The notes: generated by a model not told the origin, from the letters alone. Counted from the stretch's first letter, positions 13,989 through 21,887 are shown. The stretch: DNA of 37,314 nt from an uncultured Dialister sp. (GCA_900543165.1 UQQQ01000017.1:1-37314); one strand, 5' to 3'. Numbers and translations: made by a program.

Positions 13989-14044
13989 AAATCACAGACT
14001 GAAAAACAGGCGCAATATTGCGTCTGTTTTTCAGTCTGTGATTT
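13989..14044. promoter_or_regulatory. Palindrome 2 (56 nt) upstream of the ATPase promoter
   Basis: A 56-nt palindrome with a single mismatch, arms AAATCACAGACTGAAAAACAG and its complement, centred on CGCAATATTGCG. It shares its central 32 nt with palindrome 1 (GAAAA...CGCAATATT.CGTCT...TTTC). It lies just behind the ATPase -35 box and could also end the plus-strand transcript. Confidence 0.75.
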
Positions 14045-14064
14045 TCCCTCCCGACGTTCCCCAC

Positions 14065-14162
14065 TTGCTTTTCTTTCGCAAAAAGAATAAAATATGACAG
14101 GTAAAAATTCACAGTCAGGCAAAGGAAGGAGGCTCTTTCGTTTCACGAAAGCCTCCTTTTTT
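14065..14162 (+). ncRNA. Candidate small transcription unit (promoter to terminator, no ORF)
   Basis: TTGCTT (14065-14070), a 17-base spacer and TAAAAT (14088-14093) precede a stretch of about 60 nt. This ends in a strong hairpin (stem AAGGAGGC/GCCTCCTT, upper stem TTTCGT/ACGAAA) followed by TTTTTTC at 14126-14162. The stretch has no start codon with a reading frame of useful length. It could be a small RNA, or simply a bidirectional terminator behind a chance promoter. Confidence 0.4.
14126..14162 (+). terminator. Intrinsic terminator in the ATPase-uracil permease gap
   Basis: An 8-bp GC-rich lower stem and 6-bp upper stem with a 3-nt loop (TTC) and one small bulge, then six T residues. No plus-strand gene precedes it, which is why a small RNA is proposed upstream. 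Confidence 0.75.
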
Positions 14163-14355
14163 CTAGGGAAGCACTGATTCAATCGTTGTCAGACTGAATC
14201 AGCCTTTCCCCAGGACTCGCACCCCACGTATCCCGCTTCCGTATGTTCCCAAAGTGGGAAAGGGGATACATGAAGGCAAGAAGTCTCCCCGTCTGATTTC
14301 CCTAATCCCCAATCACTAGTCACCAGTCACTATTTCCCCAAAAAGGAGAACCCCT
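14163..14355. repeat. 45-nt hairpin element and heptamers before the uracil permease gene
   Basis: At 14166-14210 lies the second copy of the GGGAA.CACTGATT...AATCAG..TTTCCC element (others at 8711 and 20674). After a unique stretch (14211-14305) come CTAATCC/CAATCAC/CTAGTCA heptamers to about 14332. The permease ribosome site follows. Confidence 0.65.
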
Positions 14356-15621
14356 ATGAGTAAAAGAATCATCGAAGTCGAGGAGCGGCTCCCGCTCCTC
14401 CCCACCATTCCCCTCTCGCTGCAACACCTCTTCGCCATGTTTGGCTCCACGGTGCTGGTGCCCTTCCTCTTGAATGTAGACCCCGCGACCTGCCTTTTCA
14501 TGAACGGCATCGGGACGCTCCTCTACCTCACCATCTGCAAATGGAAGCTCCCGGCCTACCTCGGCTCGTCCTTCGCCTTCATCTCGCCGGTGCTGGCAGT
14601 GACCGCGACGGCGGGCATGACATATGCGGATGCCCAGGGCGGCTTCATCGCCTTCGGTCTCTGCTTCATGATCATCGCGCTCCTCGTGAAGAAGATCGGC
14701 GTTTCCTGGATCGATGTTCTCTTCCCGCCAGCCGCCATGGGCGCGATCGTCGCGATCATCGGGCTCGAGCTGGCACCGCTCGCCATGACCATGTCCGGCT
14801 TCATCGGTGAGCCGCAGGGCATGAGCGCGGCGACGTCCATCACGATTTCCATGTTCACCTTGATCGTCACCATCCTCGCGACTGTCCTTGGACGCGGATT
14901 TATCTCCATCATCCCGATCCTCATCGGTGTCATCGCCGGCTACATTCTCTCCGTCTTCATGGGTGTCGTAGACTTCACGCACGTAGAGGAGATGCCATGG
15001 TTCGCCCTGCCGACCTTCTATGCGCCGCATTTTAATCTCTCTGCCATCATGATGATCCTTCCGGCGCTCTTCGTGGTCCTCGCCGAACATATCGGCCATC
15101 TCTTCGTCACGAGCGATATCGTCGGACACGACCTCATCAAAGATCCGGGACTTCACCGCTCGCTCTTTGCAGACGGTCTGTCGAATATGATCTCCGGCTT
15201 CGTCGGCTCTACGCCGAATACCACGTATGGTGAAAACATGGGCGTCATGGCGATGACAGGCGTCTACAGCACCTGGGTCATCGGCGGTGCTGCCTGCTTT
15301 GCCATCCTCTTCTCCTTCATCGGAAAGATCGCCGCGCTCATCCACGGCATCCCGACTCCGGTCATGGGCGGCGTCTGCATCCTCCTCTTCGGCTTCATCG
15401 CCGCTTCCGGTATCCGCATGCTGATCGAAAAGCGCGTAGACTATACGAAGTCCAGAAATCTGATCCTGACCGCAGTCACGATGATCTCCGGTCTCTCCGG
15501 TGCGACCATCGTCCTTGGGCCGGTGCAGCTGAAGGGCATGGGCCTGGCGACTGTCGTAGCGATCATCACTTCGCTCGCCTTCCTCGCCTTCGATAAGATG
15601 CATATCTCGAATGAACAGTGA
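14356..15621 (+). CDS. uraA: Uracil permease (NCS2 family)
   Basis: A 421-residue inner-membrane uracil-proton symporter, normal length for UraA/PyrP. The N-terminal 'PLSLQHLFAMFGSTVLVPFLLN' is the family signature, including the His-containing helix 1. 'FAEHIGH'-like 'VVLAEHIGHLFVTSDI' carries the substrate-contact Glu, and 'GFVGSTPNTTYGENMGVMAMTGVYS' is the highly conserved helix 10 region. Multiple hydrophobic helices run throughout. The start follows AAAAAGGAGAACC. It is a single gene; no pyr operon gene or recognisable PyrR-binding leader is nearby, so its regulation is not evident from the sequence. Confidence 0.93.
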   Translation: MSKRIIEVEERLPLLPTIPLSLQHLFAMFGSTVLVPFLLNVDPATCLFMNGIGTLLYLTICKWKLPAYLGSSFAFISPVLAVTATAGMTYADAQGGFIAFGLCFMIIALLVKKIGVSWIDVLFPPAAMGAIVAIIGLELAPLAMTMSGFIGEPQGMSAATSITISMFTLIVTILATVLGRGFISIIPILIGVIAGYILSVFMGVVDFTHVEEMPWFALPTFYAPHFNLSAIMMILPALFVVLAEHIGHLFVTSDIVGHDLIKDPGLHRSLFADGLSNMISGFVGSTPNTTYGENMGVMAMTGVYSTWVIGGAACFAILFSFIGKIAALIHGIPTPVMGGVCILLFGFIAASGIRMLIEKRVDYTKSRNLILTAVTMISGLSGATIVLGPVQLKGMGLATVVAIITSLAFLAFDKMHISNEQ

Positions 15622-15915
15622 GAAATGAGAGTTCAGGGTTAGTCCCGGGGACGTGCTGTCCCTTGATTCCATTTGAAAGCTTCACGCTTTCTAGTGAGGA
15701 GTTAGGAGGTAGGAGTGGTGGTGCGGCGCATAAAAATATGGAAGCGCCGCGAAGTATACCCGAAAGCTTCTTGATAGCAGGTTTCCTCGTATCACAGCCT
15801 TCCCCTCGAGGGGAAGGCTACGATACGAGAATACAATGATCTAAGAAAACACTGATTAAGATAGCGGCGAAGCCGCCACTACCATTTCCATTTTTCATTG
15901 TAAGAAGGATTTCCC
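15622..15915. repeat. J and C modules and a short D fragment before trkA
   Basis: Module J at 15628-15675, module C at 15724-15752 (GCGGCGC...GCGCCGC), a collapsed D fragment CCTTCCCCTCGAGGGGAAGG at 15800-15819, a fragment of the 45-nt hairpin element (AAACACTGATTAAG, 15845) and GCGGCGAAGCCGCCAC at 15864-15879. No gene. Confidence 0.7.
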
Positions 15916-17262
15916 ATGCGTATTACCATCATCGGAGCCAGCCACCTCGGGCTGACCATCGCAAAGCTGCTCGCGAATGAATCTTATGACGTGATTCTGG
16001 TCGATGCGAACGAAGCCATTCTTGAATCCATCCGAGATGAGCTCGACATCCTGACCATCCATGCCGACGGCACAAGCCCGTCTCTCATGCGGGACCCCGA
16101 CATCCGGAAGAGTGATTTCCTTGTCGCCGCGACAGCCTCTGACGAAAGCAATATCATCGCCTCCATCCTTGCGAAGCAGAACGGCATCCCTCACACCATT
16201 GCGCGCATCCGCGAGATGAAGTATTTATCTGAGCCGGCGTCCTACCTGCATGAAAATTTCGACATCGACCTCATCCTCTCGCCAGAGCTCATCACGGCGC
16301 GTGAAATTTTCCAGCTTCTCCGGACACCGCATGCACTGAACATTGAGGACTTCGCCGGCGGCCGGGTGCGCCTGCTCGAGAAGAAACTCTCCAGCGCCTC
16401 ACCGCTGGTCCATATCCCGCTGAAGTCCCTCTCCCTCCCGCCTTCGCTCCTGATCGCCATGGTGCAGCGGGATCACGACATCCTGATCCCGCACGGCGAC
16501 GACTGCCTGCTCCCGATGGACAATGTATATTTCCTCGGAACGCCGGCATCGATTTCAGAAATGGAATCCCGCGCGAACCTTCGCGTACAGCGAAAGGCGA
16601 AGAAAGCCGTCATCATCGGCGCGGGCCGCATCGGGCAGGCGCTCGCCCCCATGCTGGAGGCGCAGGGGATCTCCGTCAAAGTCATCGACAAGGACAGGAC
16701 GCGCTGTGAAATCATGGCGCAAAAGCTCAAGAAAGGCCTGGTCCTTTCCGGTGACGGCACAGACATGTATCTCCTCACTGCCGAGGGCATCGGCGAAGCA
16801 GACACCGTCATCTGTCTCACCAAGGACGAAAGGCTGAATATGATGATGGCACTCCTCGCCAAGCACCTCGGCGCGCGGCAGACCATCGTGCGCGTCGTCA
16901 GGAGCGAGTATGCCCTCCTCATGCAGCAGGTCGGTATCGACATCGCGCTCTCCACCCACTTCCTCGCTGCCGGCGAAGTCCTGAGCTACATCCGAAAGGG
17001 CAGCGTCGTCTCAATTTCCTACCTCGAAGGCGCCCGCGTCCAGGCCGCCGAGGTCATCCTGCAGGCAGGCGCGCCCGCCTGCGGCCGCTCGCTCATGGAA
17101 GCGCGCCTTCCCAGGGAATGCCTCGTCGGCGCACTCGTCCGCGGCGAAGAGGTCCTCATCCCTGATGGACGCACCGTCCTCTCCGCCGGTGACCGCGCGA
17201 TCCTCATCATCCAGGCCGATCACACCGATCAGGTGCTGCGGTACTTTAGAAACAGTGGTTAG
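15916..17262 (+). CDS. trkA: Potassium uptake regulator TrkA
   Basis: The peripheral NAD-binding subunit of the Trk/Ktr potassium transporter; 448 residues, as usual for the two-unit TrkA form. It has two RCK units: an N-terminal Rossmann domain (1-130) and TrkA-C, then a second Rossmann domain from about 230 ('KAVIIGAGRIGQALAPMLE') and a second TrkA-C. The first nucleotide loop reads GASHLG rather than GxGxxG, while the second is canonical, so the first site may bind nucleotide differently. The start follows AAGAAGGATT. trkH lies 213 bases downstream, separated by repeat DNA, so they may or may not share a transcript. Confidence 0.93.
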   Translation: MRITIIGASHLGLTIAKLLANESYDVILVDANEAILESIRDELDILTIHADGTSPSLMRDPDIRKSDFLVAATASDESNIIASILAKQNGIPHTIARIREMKYLSEPASYLHENFDIDLILSPELITAREIFQLLRTPHALNIEDFAGGRVRLLEKKLSSASPLVHIPLKSLSLPPSLLIAMVQRDHDILIPHGDDCLLPMDNVYFLGTPASISEMESRANLRVQRKAKKAVIIGAGRIGQALAPMLEAQGISVKVIDKDRTRCEIMAQKLKKGLVLSGDGTDMYLLTAEGIGEADTVICLTKDERLNMMMALLAKHLGARQTIVRVVRSEYALLMQQVGIDIALSTHFLAAGEVLSYIRKGSVVSISYLEGARVQAAEVILQAGAPACGRSLMEARLPRECLVGALVRGEEVLIPDGRTVLSAGDRAILIIQADHTDQVLRYFRNSG

Positions 17263-17475
17263 GGGCTGGTGACTAGGAGACTGAGAGACATCGGCTCCCA
17301 TATCGTCATTTCGCGCGTCACCGAGAAATCTTTGTCATTCGCGATCAGGTGGTCAATGTTTGGAATTCCCAAACAGGAATCCAGCTATCAAAAAACCTTC
17401 GGGCATCGCCCCATATATATTTGCGGCGAAGCCGCCACCACAACCCTGAACCCTGAACCCTTAAACCCCAAAATC
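17263..17475. repeat. Repeat insertion between trkA and trkH
   Basis: From the trkA stop: heptamers (GGGGCTG, GTGACTA), 'GAGACTGAGAGACATCGG', then an E module (CGTCATTTCG...GAGAAATCTTTGTCATTCGCG, 17304-17345). An inverted composite follows, with GGGCATCGCCCC (17400-17411), ATATATATTT, GCGGCGAAGCCGCCAC (17423-17438) and CCTGAACCCTGAACCC. It runs right up to the trkH start codon. Confidence 0.7.
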
Positions 17476-18924
17476 ATGAATATTCAAATCATCTACTCTA
17501 TGCTGGCCCGCGTCCTTGCGGCCAGCGGAGCGGCACTGCTGCTGCCGCTCCTGCTCTCGCTCTACGAGCGGGGGCCGATCCTTTCCTTTCTCGTGCCGAT
17601 GCTTCTTTCTGCAGCGCTCTCGCTATTTCTGAAAAGAAAAGGCGCGGCGATCGGCAGCAGCCTGACGCCGCGTGAAGGGACTGCCATCACCGCTCTTTCC
17701 TGGATCGCCGTATCTCTGCTCTATGCGCTCCCCTACTGGGTGGGCGGAAGTCTTTCTCCCTTGGACAGTCTGGTCGAGAGCATCTCGGGCCTTACCGGGA
17801 CAGGCGCGACCGTATTTCCTGACCTCACCCGCGTGCCTGCGAGCCTTCTCTTCTTCCGTTCGCTCACACACTGGCTGGGCGGCCTTGGCATCATCGTCTT
17901 CTTTGTCGCCCTCTTCCCACAGGCCGGGCGCGGCACAGTGCGTATGATGCAGACAGAAAGTACCGGCCCCATCTCATCGAAGGCGCTTCCCCGCATCCGC
18001 GAGACAGCGCGCGCCCTCTTTGCCGTGTACGCCGTCTTCACCTCCGCCTGCTTCCTTTCCTACCTTCTCTGCGGACTTTCTCCCCTAGACGCGCTGAGTC
18101 ATGCTTTTTCCACCATTGCGACCGGCGGCTTTTCGACAAGAAATGAAAGCATCGCCTACTACCACGACGCGCGGCTGGAAATGGTCATGGCTTTCTTCAT
18201 GATCATTTCCTCCGCGAACTTCGGGATCTATGTCAAAGCATGGAAACGCGGCGTCTCTGTCATCTGGAAGAATACTGAATTCCGTGCCTACCTCGCCATC
18301 GTCGCCATTGCCACCCTCCTCATGACGCTCTCCCTCGTCCTGCAGGGCGGCGCCTCCCTCCTGCCAGCGCTACGAGAGACCTTCTTTCACGCCGCATCGA
18401 TTTCCTCCACCACCGGCTTTGTCGCCGCTGACTTTGACCGCTGGCCCGACTTCTGCCGCTTCATCATCCTCCTTCTGATCCTTATCGGCGGTTGCGGCGG
18501 CTCCACCGCCGGCGGGATGAAAGTCATCCGCTTCATCCTTCTCGGGAAAAGCATCCTTTTCCTGCTGAAGCTCCACCTCCACCCCCGTGCCGTCCAGGCT
18601 GTCTCAGCCGGAGAAAACCGCTACTCGGCCGAAGTCCTTTACCGCGTGCTCTGCTTCTTCTTTCTCTACATCATGCTCGCCTTCCTGTGGGCCGCGATCA
18701 TAATGTTTGACGGGCTCGCCTTCCTTGATGCCCTCGGCGTCTCCTTCACCACCATGGGCAACGTCGGCCCTGCATTCGGCCAATTCGGTGCGACACAGAC
18801 CTGCGCCGCACTCCCCACCCTCTCCAAGATGGTCGTCTGCCTCTCCATGCTCTTCGGCCGCCTCGAGTCCATCACTCTGATGTGCATCTTCATCCCTTCC
18901 TTCTGGAAACGAAGCGGGTGGTGA
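17476..18924 (+). CDS. trkH: Potassium transporter membrane subunit TrkH
   Basis: A 482-residue ion-conducting subunit of the Trk system in the inner membrane, full length for TrkH. Four selectivity-filter repeats are visible: 'ISGLTGTGATVFPD', 'FSTIATGGFSTRNES', 'ASISSTTGFVAADFDRWP' and 'SFTTMGNVGPAFG'. Also typical is 'GGCGGSTAGGMKVIR'. The ATG at 17476 gives the expected N-terminus (MNIQIIYSMLARVL), but no Shine-Dalgarno sequence precedes it because the repeat block ends immediately before. Translation must rely on a weak site or another start. The stop TGA opens a heptamer array (GGGATTA units). Confidence 0.93.
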   Translation: MNIQIIYSMLARVLAASGAALLLPLLLSLYERGPILSFLVPMLLSAALSLFLKRKGAAIGSSLTPREGTAITALSWIAVSLLYALPYWVGGSLSPLDSLVESISGLTGTGATVFPDLTRVPASLLFFRSLTHWLGGLGIIVFFVALFPQAGRGTVRMMQTESTGPISSKALPRIRETARALFAVYAVFTSACFLSYLLCGLSPLDALSHAFSTIATGGFSTRNESIAYYHDARLEMVMAFFMIISSANFGIYVKAWKRGVSVIWKNTEFRAYLAIVAIATLLMTLSLVLQGGASLLPALRETFFHAASISSTTGFVAADFDRWPDFCRFIILLLILIGGCGGSTAGGMKVIRFILLGKSILFLLKLHLHPRAVQAVSAGENRYSAEVLYRVLCFFFLYIMLAFLWAAIIMFDGLAFLDALGVSFTTMGNVGPAFGQFGATQTCAALPTLSKMVVCLSMLFGRLESITLMCIFIPSFWKRSGW

Positions 18925-19171
18925 GAAATAGGGATTAGGGATTAGGGGCTAGGGATTAGAAATCAGATACTGCTCATTCCAATTCAAATCGGCAAAGTCG
19001 ATTTTGCGATGCTTCGCATCGTCTAACCTCCGCCCTACGGGCACCTCCTTCCAAAGGAAGGAGGGAGTGATACGCGCCATCTAAAAACGCCGCGGCGCTT
19101 TTAGATTTGATGCGCCGCTCCACCATTTCTCATTTCGCATTTCTAATTTCTCATTTTTATAAGGAGTTCCC
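18925..19171. repeat. Heptamers and C-like module after trkH
   Basis: GGGATTA/GGGGCTA heptamers (18931-18960), then 'GATGCTTCGCATCG' (19008-19021), a D-like fragment (CTACGGGCACCTCCTTCCAAAGGAAGG), module C at 19087-19115 (GCGGCGC...GCGCCGC), and a CATTTCT/CATTTCG/AATTTCT heptamer array at 19126-19158. Confidence 0.65.
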
Positions 19172-19537
19172 ATGTCCCCCACTACCACCTACCCCATCCG
19201 CTACTTCAGCATCGTCACCGTACCGAAAGAATTTACTCATCAGATGGGCCAAATCGAAAACACCGCCCTTTCGGGCGGTGCGTCACTCAATCATGATGAA
19301 ATTGTGAAAGCGATTTCTACAGGAAAGAGCCAGCTCGCAAGCCTCACCCCTTACCTCTTCGTCCTGTTTGAGATCGAAAACGGCGGCGCTTACTGGACCT
19401 ACCTCGACCTCGCGGGTGAACTGTCAAAGATTCATTTCACCGATGGAGAGACCAGCGAGATCCAAGTGGAAAAAGTCACCTTCGCCAACGGCGGATATAT
19501 GTTTGTGATGAAGAATGTGTACTTGAAAAGGGAGTAG
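19172..19537 (+). CDS. Hypothetical protein (121 aa)
   Basis: A 121-residue soluble protein without signal peptide or membrane helices. The ATG follows AAGGAGTTCC, so it is probably translated. I recognise no family. The sequence has a mixed alpha/beta look, with a strand-rich C-terminal half ('YLFVLFEIENGGAYWTYLDL', then 'IQVEKVTFANGGYMFVMKN'). The stop TAG lies at the start of a perfect TGACTGG heptamer run (three identical units). Neighbours give no functional hint. Confidence 0.6.
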   Translation: MSPTTTYPIRYFSIVTVPKEFTHQMGQIENTALSGGASLNHDEIVKAISTGKSQLASLTPYLFVLFEIENGGAYWTYLDLAGELSKIHFTDGETSEIQVEKVTFANGGYMFVMKNVYLKRE

Positions 19538-19980
19538 GAGTGACTGGTGACTGGTGACTGGTGACCAGGAGACATCAGATATCAGACTTCTGACTTCTGA
19601 AGTCTCAAGCGGGCATCTCCCCATAAATAGTGGCTAGGGATTAGGTTGTCGATACGAAAAAACCGCTAGTTTCAAAACTCCGCGGCGCTTCTGATTTTTA
19701 TGCGCCGCACCACCATTTCTCATTCAAGCGAAGGGCGGCACGCCCCACGCTCTAACTCTGAAGTTTAAAAGCAAGGATGAGTGTCTAGGGATTAGGGACT
19801 AGGAGCCTCGAGTGACTTGTGACTCGTGACTAGTGACTTGCATACCACCTTCGGGCATCGCCCCATATATATTCACGGCGAAGCCGCCGCCTTCATTCCT
19901 AATTCCTAATCCCTCATCCGAGCAGAGCTTTCGCGCGCAATCAGTGGACGGAACCGCCCCATGGGCTAACCCTGAACCCT
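19538..19980. repeat. Repeat mosaic between the 121-aa gene and the nitroreductase gene
   Basis: TGACTGG heptamers (19541-19568), inverted C module (19680-19707), inverted J (19735-19760), heptamers again (19790-19835), an inverted composite with GGGCATCGCCCC (19852-19863) and GCGAAGCCGCCGCC (about 19878-19891), 'ATTCCTAATTCCTAATCCC' and another inverted J ending 'GGGCTAACCCTGAACCC' at the nitroreductase stop codon. No gene. Confidence 0.7.
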
Positions 19981-20574
19981 TCAGTCCCTTATTTCAATCA
20001 CATCCGCATCCTTTTTTCTCGGCAGCGGATAGCCTTCCTTTTCCGCGTAGCCGAAGGACATGGCGAGAACCATCTCGCCCTTGCCGATCCATTCCGTCAA
20101 CTCATCATAAGCGAAAAATACATTACCCACCCAGAGACTTCCGATGCCGCGCGCCGCGGCTTCGAGAGCCATATTCTCCGCCGCGGCACCGATGGCCTGC
20201 ACATCACTCATCTCATGGATCTTCTCGGCAGCGCTCCAGTCCTCATACACCGAGCGCCCTGTCGGATTCACCACCAGCACCGTCACCGGTGCTTTTTTCA
20301 TGCACTCCATCGTGAATCGTGCATTGGCGATGAGCCGCGGGTCCCCCGGAAGCACGCCTTCTCCGGCTTCGGAACGCTCGATGCCCTTCTCCATCAGTTG
20401 GGTCATCATATCCCGGCTCCCGCCTTTCACGACGATGAATTTCCAAGGCTGACGGTTCTTCGGCGAAGGCGCCCACTGCCCCGCGCGAAGGATTTCTTTC
20501 ATATCGCTCTCCGCGATCGGGTCTTTCTTGAAAAAGCGGACACTCCGCCTTTGGGCAATGATCTCGTGCATCAT
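19981..20574 (-). CDS. Nitroreductase family protein
   Basis: A 197-residue FMN-dependent NAD(P)H oxidoreductase, probably a homodimer. Motifs: 'IAQRRSVRFFKKDPI' (the FMN-phosphate-binding Arg-Ser-Arg-like region near residues 8-13), 'AGQWAPSPKNRQPWKFIVV' and the C-terminal 'IGSLWVGNVF' and 'LAMSFGYAEK'. The substrate is not evident; family members reduce nitro compounds, flavins or quinones. The gene could start at either of two adjacent ATGs (20574 or 20571); AAGGAG spacing slightly favours the second. It ends on a GGGTTCA-type repeat. It lies upstream of nothing obvious on its own strand and is 143 bases from ispE. Confidence 0.88.
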   Translation of the reverse strand: MMHEIIAQRRSVRFFKKDPIAESDMKEILRAGQWAPSPKNRQPWKFIVVKGGSRDMMTQLMEKGIERSEAGEGVLPGDPRLIANARFTMECMKKAPVTVLVVNPTGRSVYEDWSAAEKIHEMSDVQAIGAAAENMALEAAARGIGSLWVGNVFFAYDELTEWIGKGEMVLAMSFGYAEKEGYPLPRKKDADVIEIRD

Positions 20575-20717
20575 GATTCTCCTTCTAAAAAAGTTTGGCT
20601 TACATTTGAAAGCAGGGATGAGTAGCCAGGGATTAAGCGTGACTGGGGACTGGGGACTAGGGACTAGGGACTAGGGAAACACTGATTAAATCGTTGTCAG
20701 ATTTAATCAGCGTTTCC
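20575..20717. repeat. Heptamers and the 45-nt hairpin element abutting the ispE stop codon
   Basis: GGGACTG/GGGACTA heptamers run at about 20640-20675 on the plus strand. The third copy of the hairpin element (GGGAAACACTGATTAAATC, 7-nt loop, then GATTTAATCAGCGTTTCC) fills 20674-20717 and touches the ispE stop. It may act as a 3' stabilising or terminating hairpin, though it lacks a U-run. Confidence 0.65.
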
Positions 20718-21581
20718 TTAGATCTCCCCGTCCCTTCCGACCGTCTCCGCCATCTCCACAAACCATGACGGCTGCTCGGCGCGTATCTTTGTAGCCAGCG
20801 CTGCCTGTTCCTCCGTATCTTTCGCCAGCACGAAGAAGGCAGAGCCCGAACCAGTCATGAGGGCAGGCCGGCCCAGTGTCTTGAGGTACGCAGACGTTTC
20901 CCAAAGAACAGGCTCTACAGGAAAGAGACCTGCTTCGAAATCATTCGAGAGCGCACGAGCGAGTGTCCCCGCCTGTCGATCCCGAAGCGCTTCGATGGCA
21001 AGAGGCGTCGTATCCGTGGGACGCTTCCCCATGTGATCGAGAAGCTGATACGCCTTCCCTGTCGAGACCGAGACTGGCGGACGCAGAATGACGAGCGGAA
21101 GATGCGCCCAGGCTGCGAGCGGTGTCAGCTTCTCGCCGATGCCCTGACAGCGCGCAGCCCCCGCCATCACGCAGAAAGGGATGTCCGCCCCAAGCGAAGC
21201 CCCCCAGCGGGCGAGCGTCGCCAGAGAAAGATCCGTCTTATAGAGCCGTGCCAACCCGCGCAGCACGGCCGCCGCATCGGACGAGCCGCCGCCCATCCCC
21301 GCCTCAGAAGGGATGCGCTTTGCCAGCGTCATGGAGACGCCGCCGGAAAGGCCTATCTCTTCGAAGAAACGCTCCGCGGCGCGCACCATGAGATTCTCCC
21401 GCCCCAGAGGCGCCACGCCCTCCGTGACGGAGAGCGTGATAGCCTCCGCCTTCGTCAGTGTGATGCGGTCAGAGAGGGAAATGCTGTGCATGAGGCTGTC
21501 AATGGAGTGATACCCGTCAGCACGCTTACTCCCGACAGAAAGTGTGAAATTGATTTTGGCATGTGCCGTTTCTATGATCAT
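20718..21581 (-). CDS. ispE: 4-diphosphocytidyl-2-C-methyl-D-erythritol kinase
   Basis: A GHMP kinase of 287 residues that phosphorylates the 2-hydroxyl of CDP-methylerythritol in the MEP isoprenoid pathway. Visible residues: Lys9 in 'HAKINFTLSV', the ATP loop PSEAGMGGGSSD (91-102), and Asp133 in 'SLGADIPFCV', the catalytic pair being Lys9 and Asp133 by family analogy. 'TGSGSAFFVLA' near the C-terminus is motif 3. The start follows AAAGGACAACC. In many Firmicutes ispE neighbours purR or ksgA; here it is isolated by repeats on both sides. Confidence 0.94.
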   Translation of the reverse strand: MIIETAHAKINFTLSVGSKRADGYHSIDSLMHSISLSDRITLTKAEAITLSVTEGVAPLGRENLMVRAAERFFEEIGLSGGVSMTLAKRIPSEAGMGGGSSDAAAVLRGLARLYKTDLSLATLARWGASLGADIPFCVMAGAARCQGIGEKLTPLAAWAHLPLVILRPPVSVSTGKAYQLLDHMGKRPTDTTPLAIEALRDRQAGTLARALSNDFEAGLFPVEPVLWETSAYLKTLGRPALMTGSGSAFFVLAKDTEEQAALATKIRAEQPSWFVEMAETVGRDGEI

Positions 21582-21808
21582 AAGGTTGTCCTTTGCTATG
21601 AAAGTATGCTGTCAGGTTCAGGGGGAGCCCGTGGGGCGCATCGCTCCATGATTACATGAAAATTTTCCCTTGAGCGAGAAGTGAGGAGTGGTGGTGCCCG
21701 AAGGTGGCATTTCAGTCACTAGTCACAAGTCACTAGTCACTCGAGGCTCCTAATCCCTAGCCACTAATCCCTAGCTACCATTCAACAGTTATTAGCCTCT
21801 ATTATATC
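21582..21808. repeat. Repeats upstream of ispE
   Basis: A J module (21615-21660, 'GCCCGTGGGGCGCATCG'), a fragment of the composite ending 'GTGCCCGAAGGTGGCATTTC' (21693-21712) and CTAGTCA/CTAATCC/CTAGCCA heptamers (21714-21778). The operator region of the radical SAM gene follows. Confidence 0.65.
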
Positions 21809-21809
21809 A

Positions 21810-21887
21810 CACATAAAAGCTTTTCTATGTGTCTTGCATTTTGTAAGCGTATCATGTACAATATTCACATAGAAAAAATGCTATGTG
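21810..21887 (+). promoter_or_regulatory. Promoter bracketed by two CACATAG-N8-CTATGTG operators
   Basis: Operator 1 is CACATAA-N8-CTATGTG (21810-21831). TTGCAT (21834-21839), a 17-base spacer and TACAAT (21857-21862) form the promoter. Operator 2, CACATAG-N8-CTATGTG (21866-21887), is a perfect palindrome covering the transcription start. The -35 box and the operator position are the same as at the alcohol dehydrogenase gene (7084-7138). Two sites about 56 bases apart would allow strong or cooperative repression. Confidence 0.82.

Noticed and set aside
13898..14182. A 94-codon minus-strand frame upstream of the ATPase gene, and an 18-codon possible leader peptide within it
   Set aside because: The frame runs through both a palindrome and a terminator, and no ribosome site precedes either start.
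14211..14355. A PyrR-binding attenuator before the uracil permease gene
   Set aside because: No PyrR anti-antiterminator loop pattern or leader terminator lies between 14211 and the start codon.
14320..15672. A 450-codon minus-strand open frame opposite the uracil permease gene
   Set aside because: Composition (Asp, Arg, His, Glu rich) is typical of an antisense frame, and the permease motifs on the plus strand are clear.
19833..20315. A 160-codon plus-strand frame overlapping the nitroreductase gene
   Set aside because: It begins in repeat DNA and continues antisense to a clear nitroreductase, with no motif and no ribosome site.
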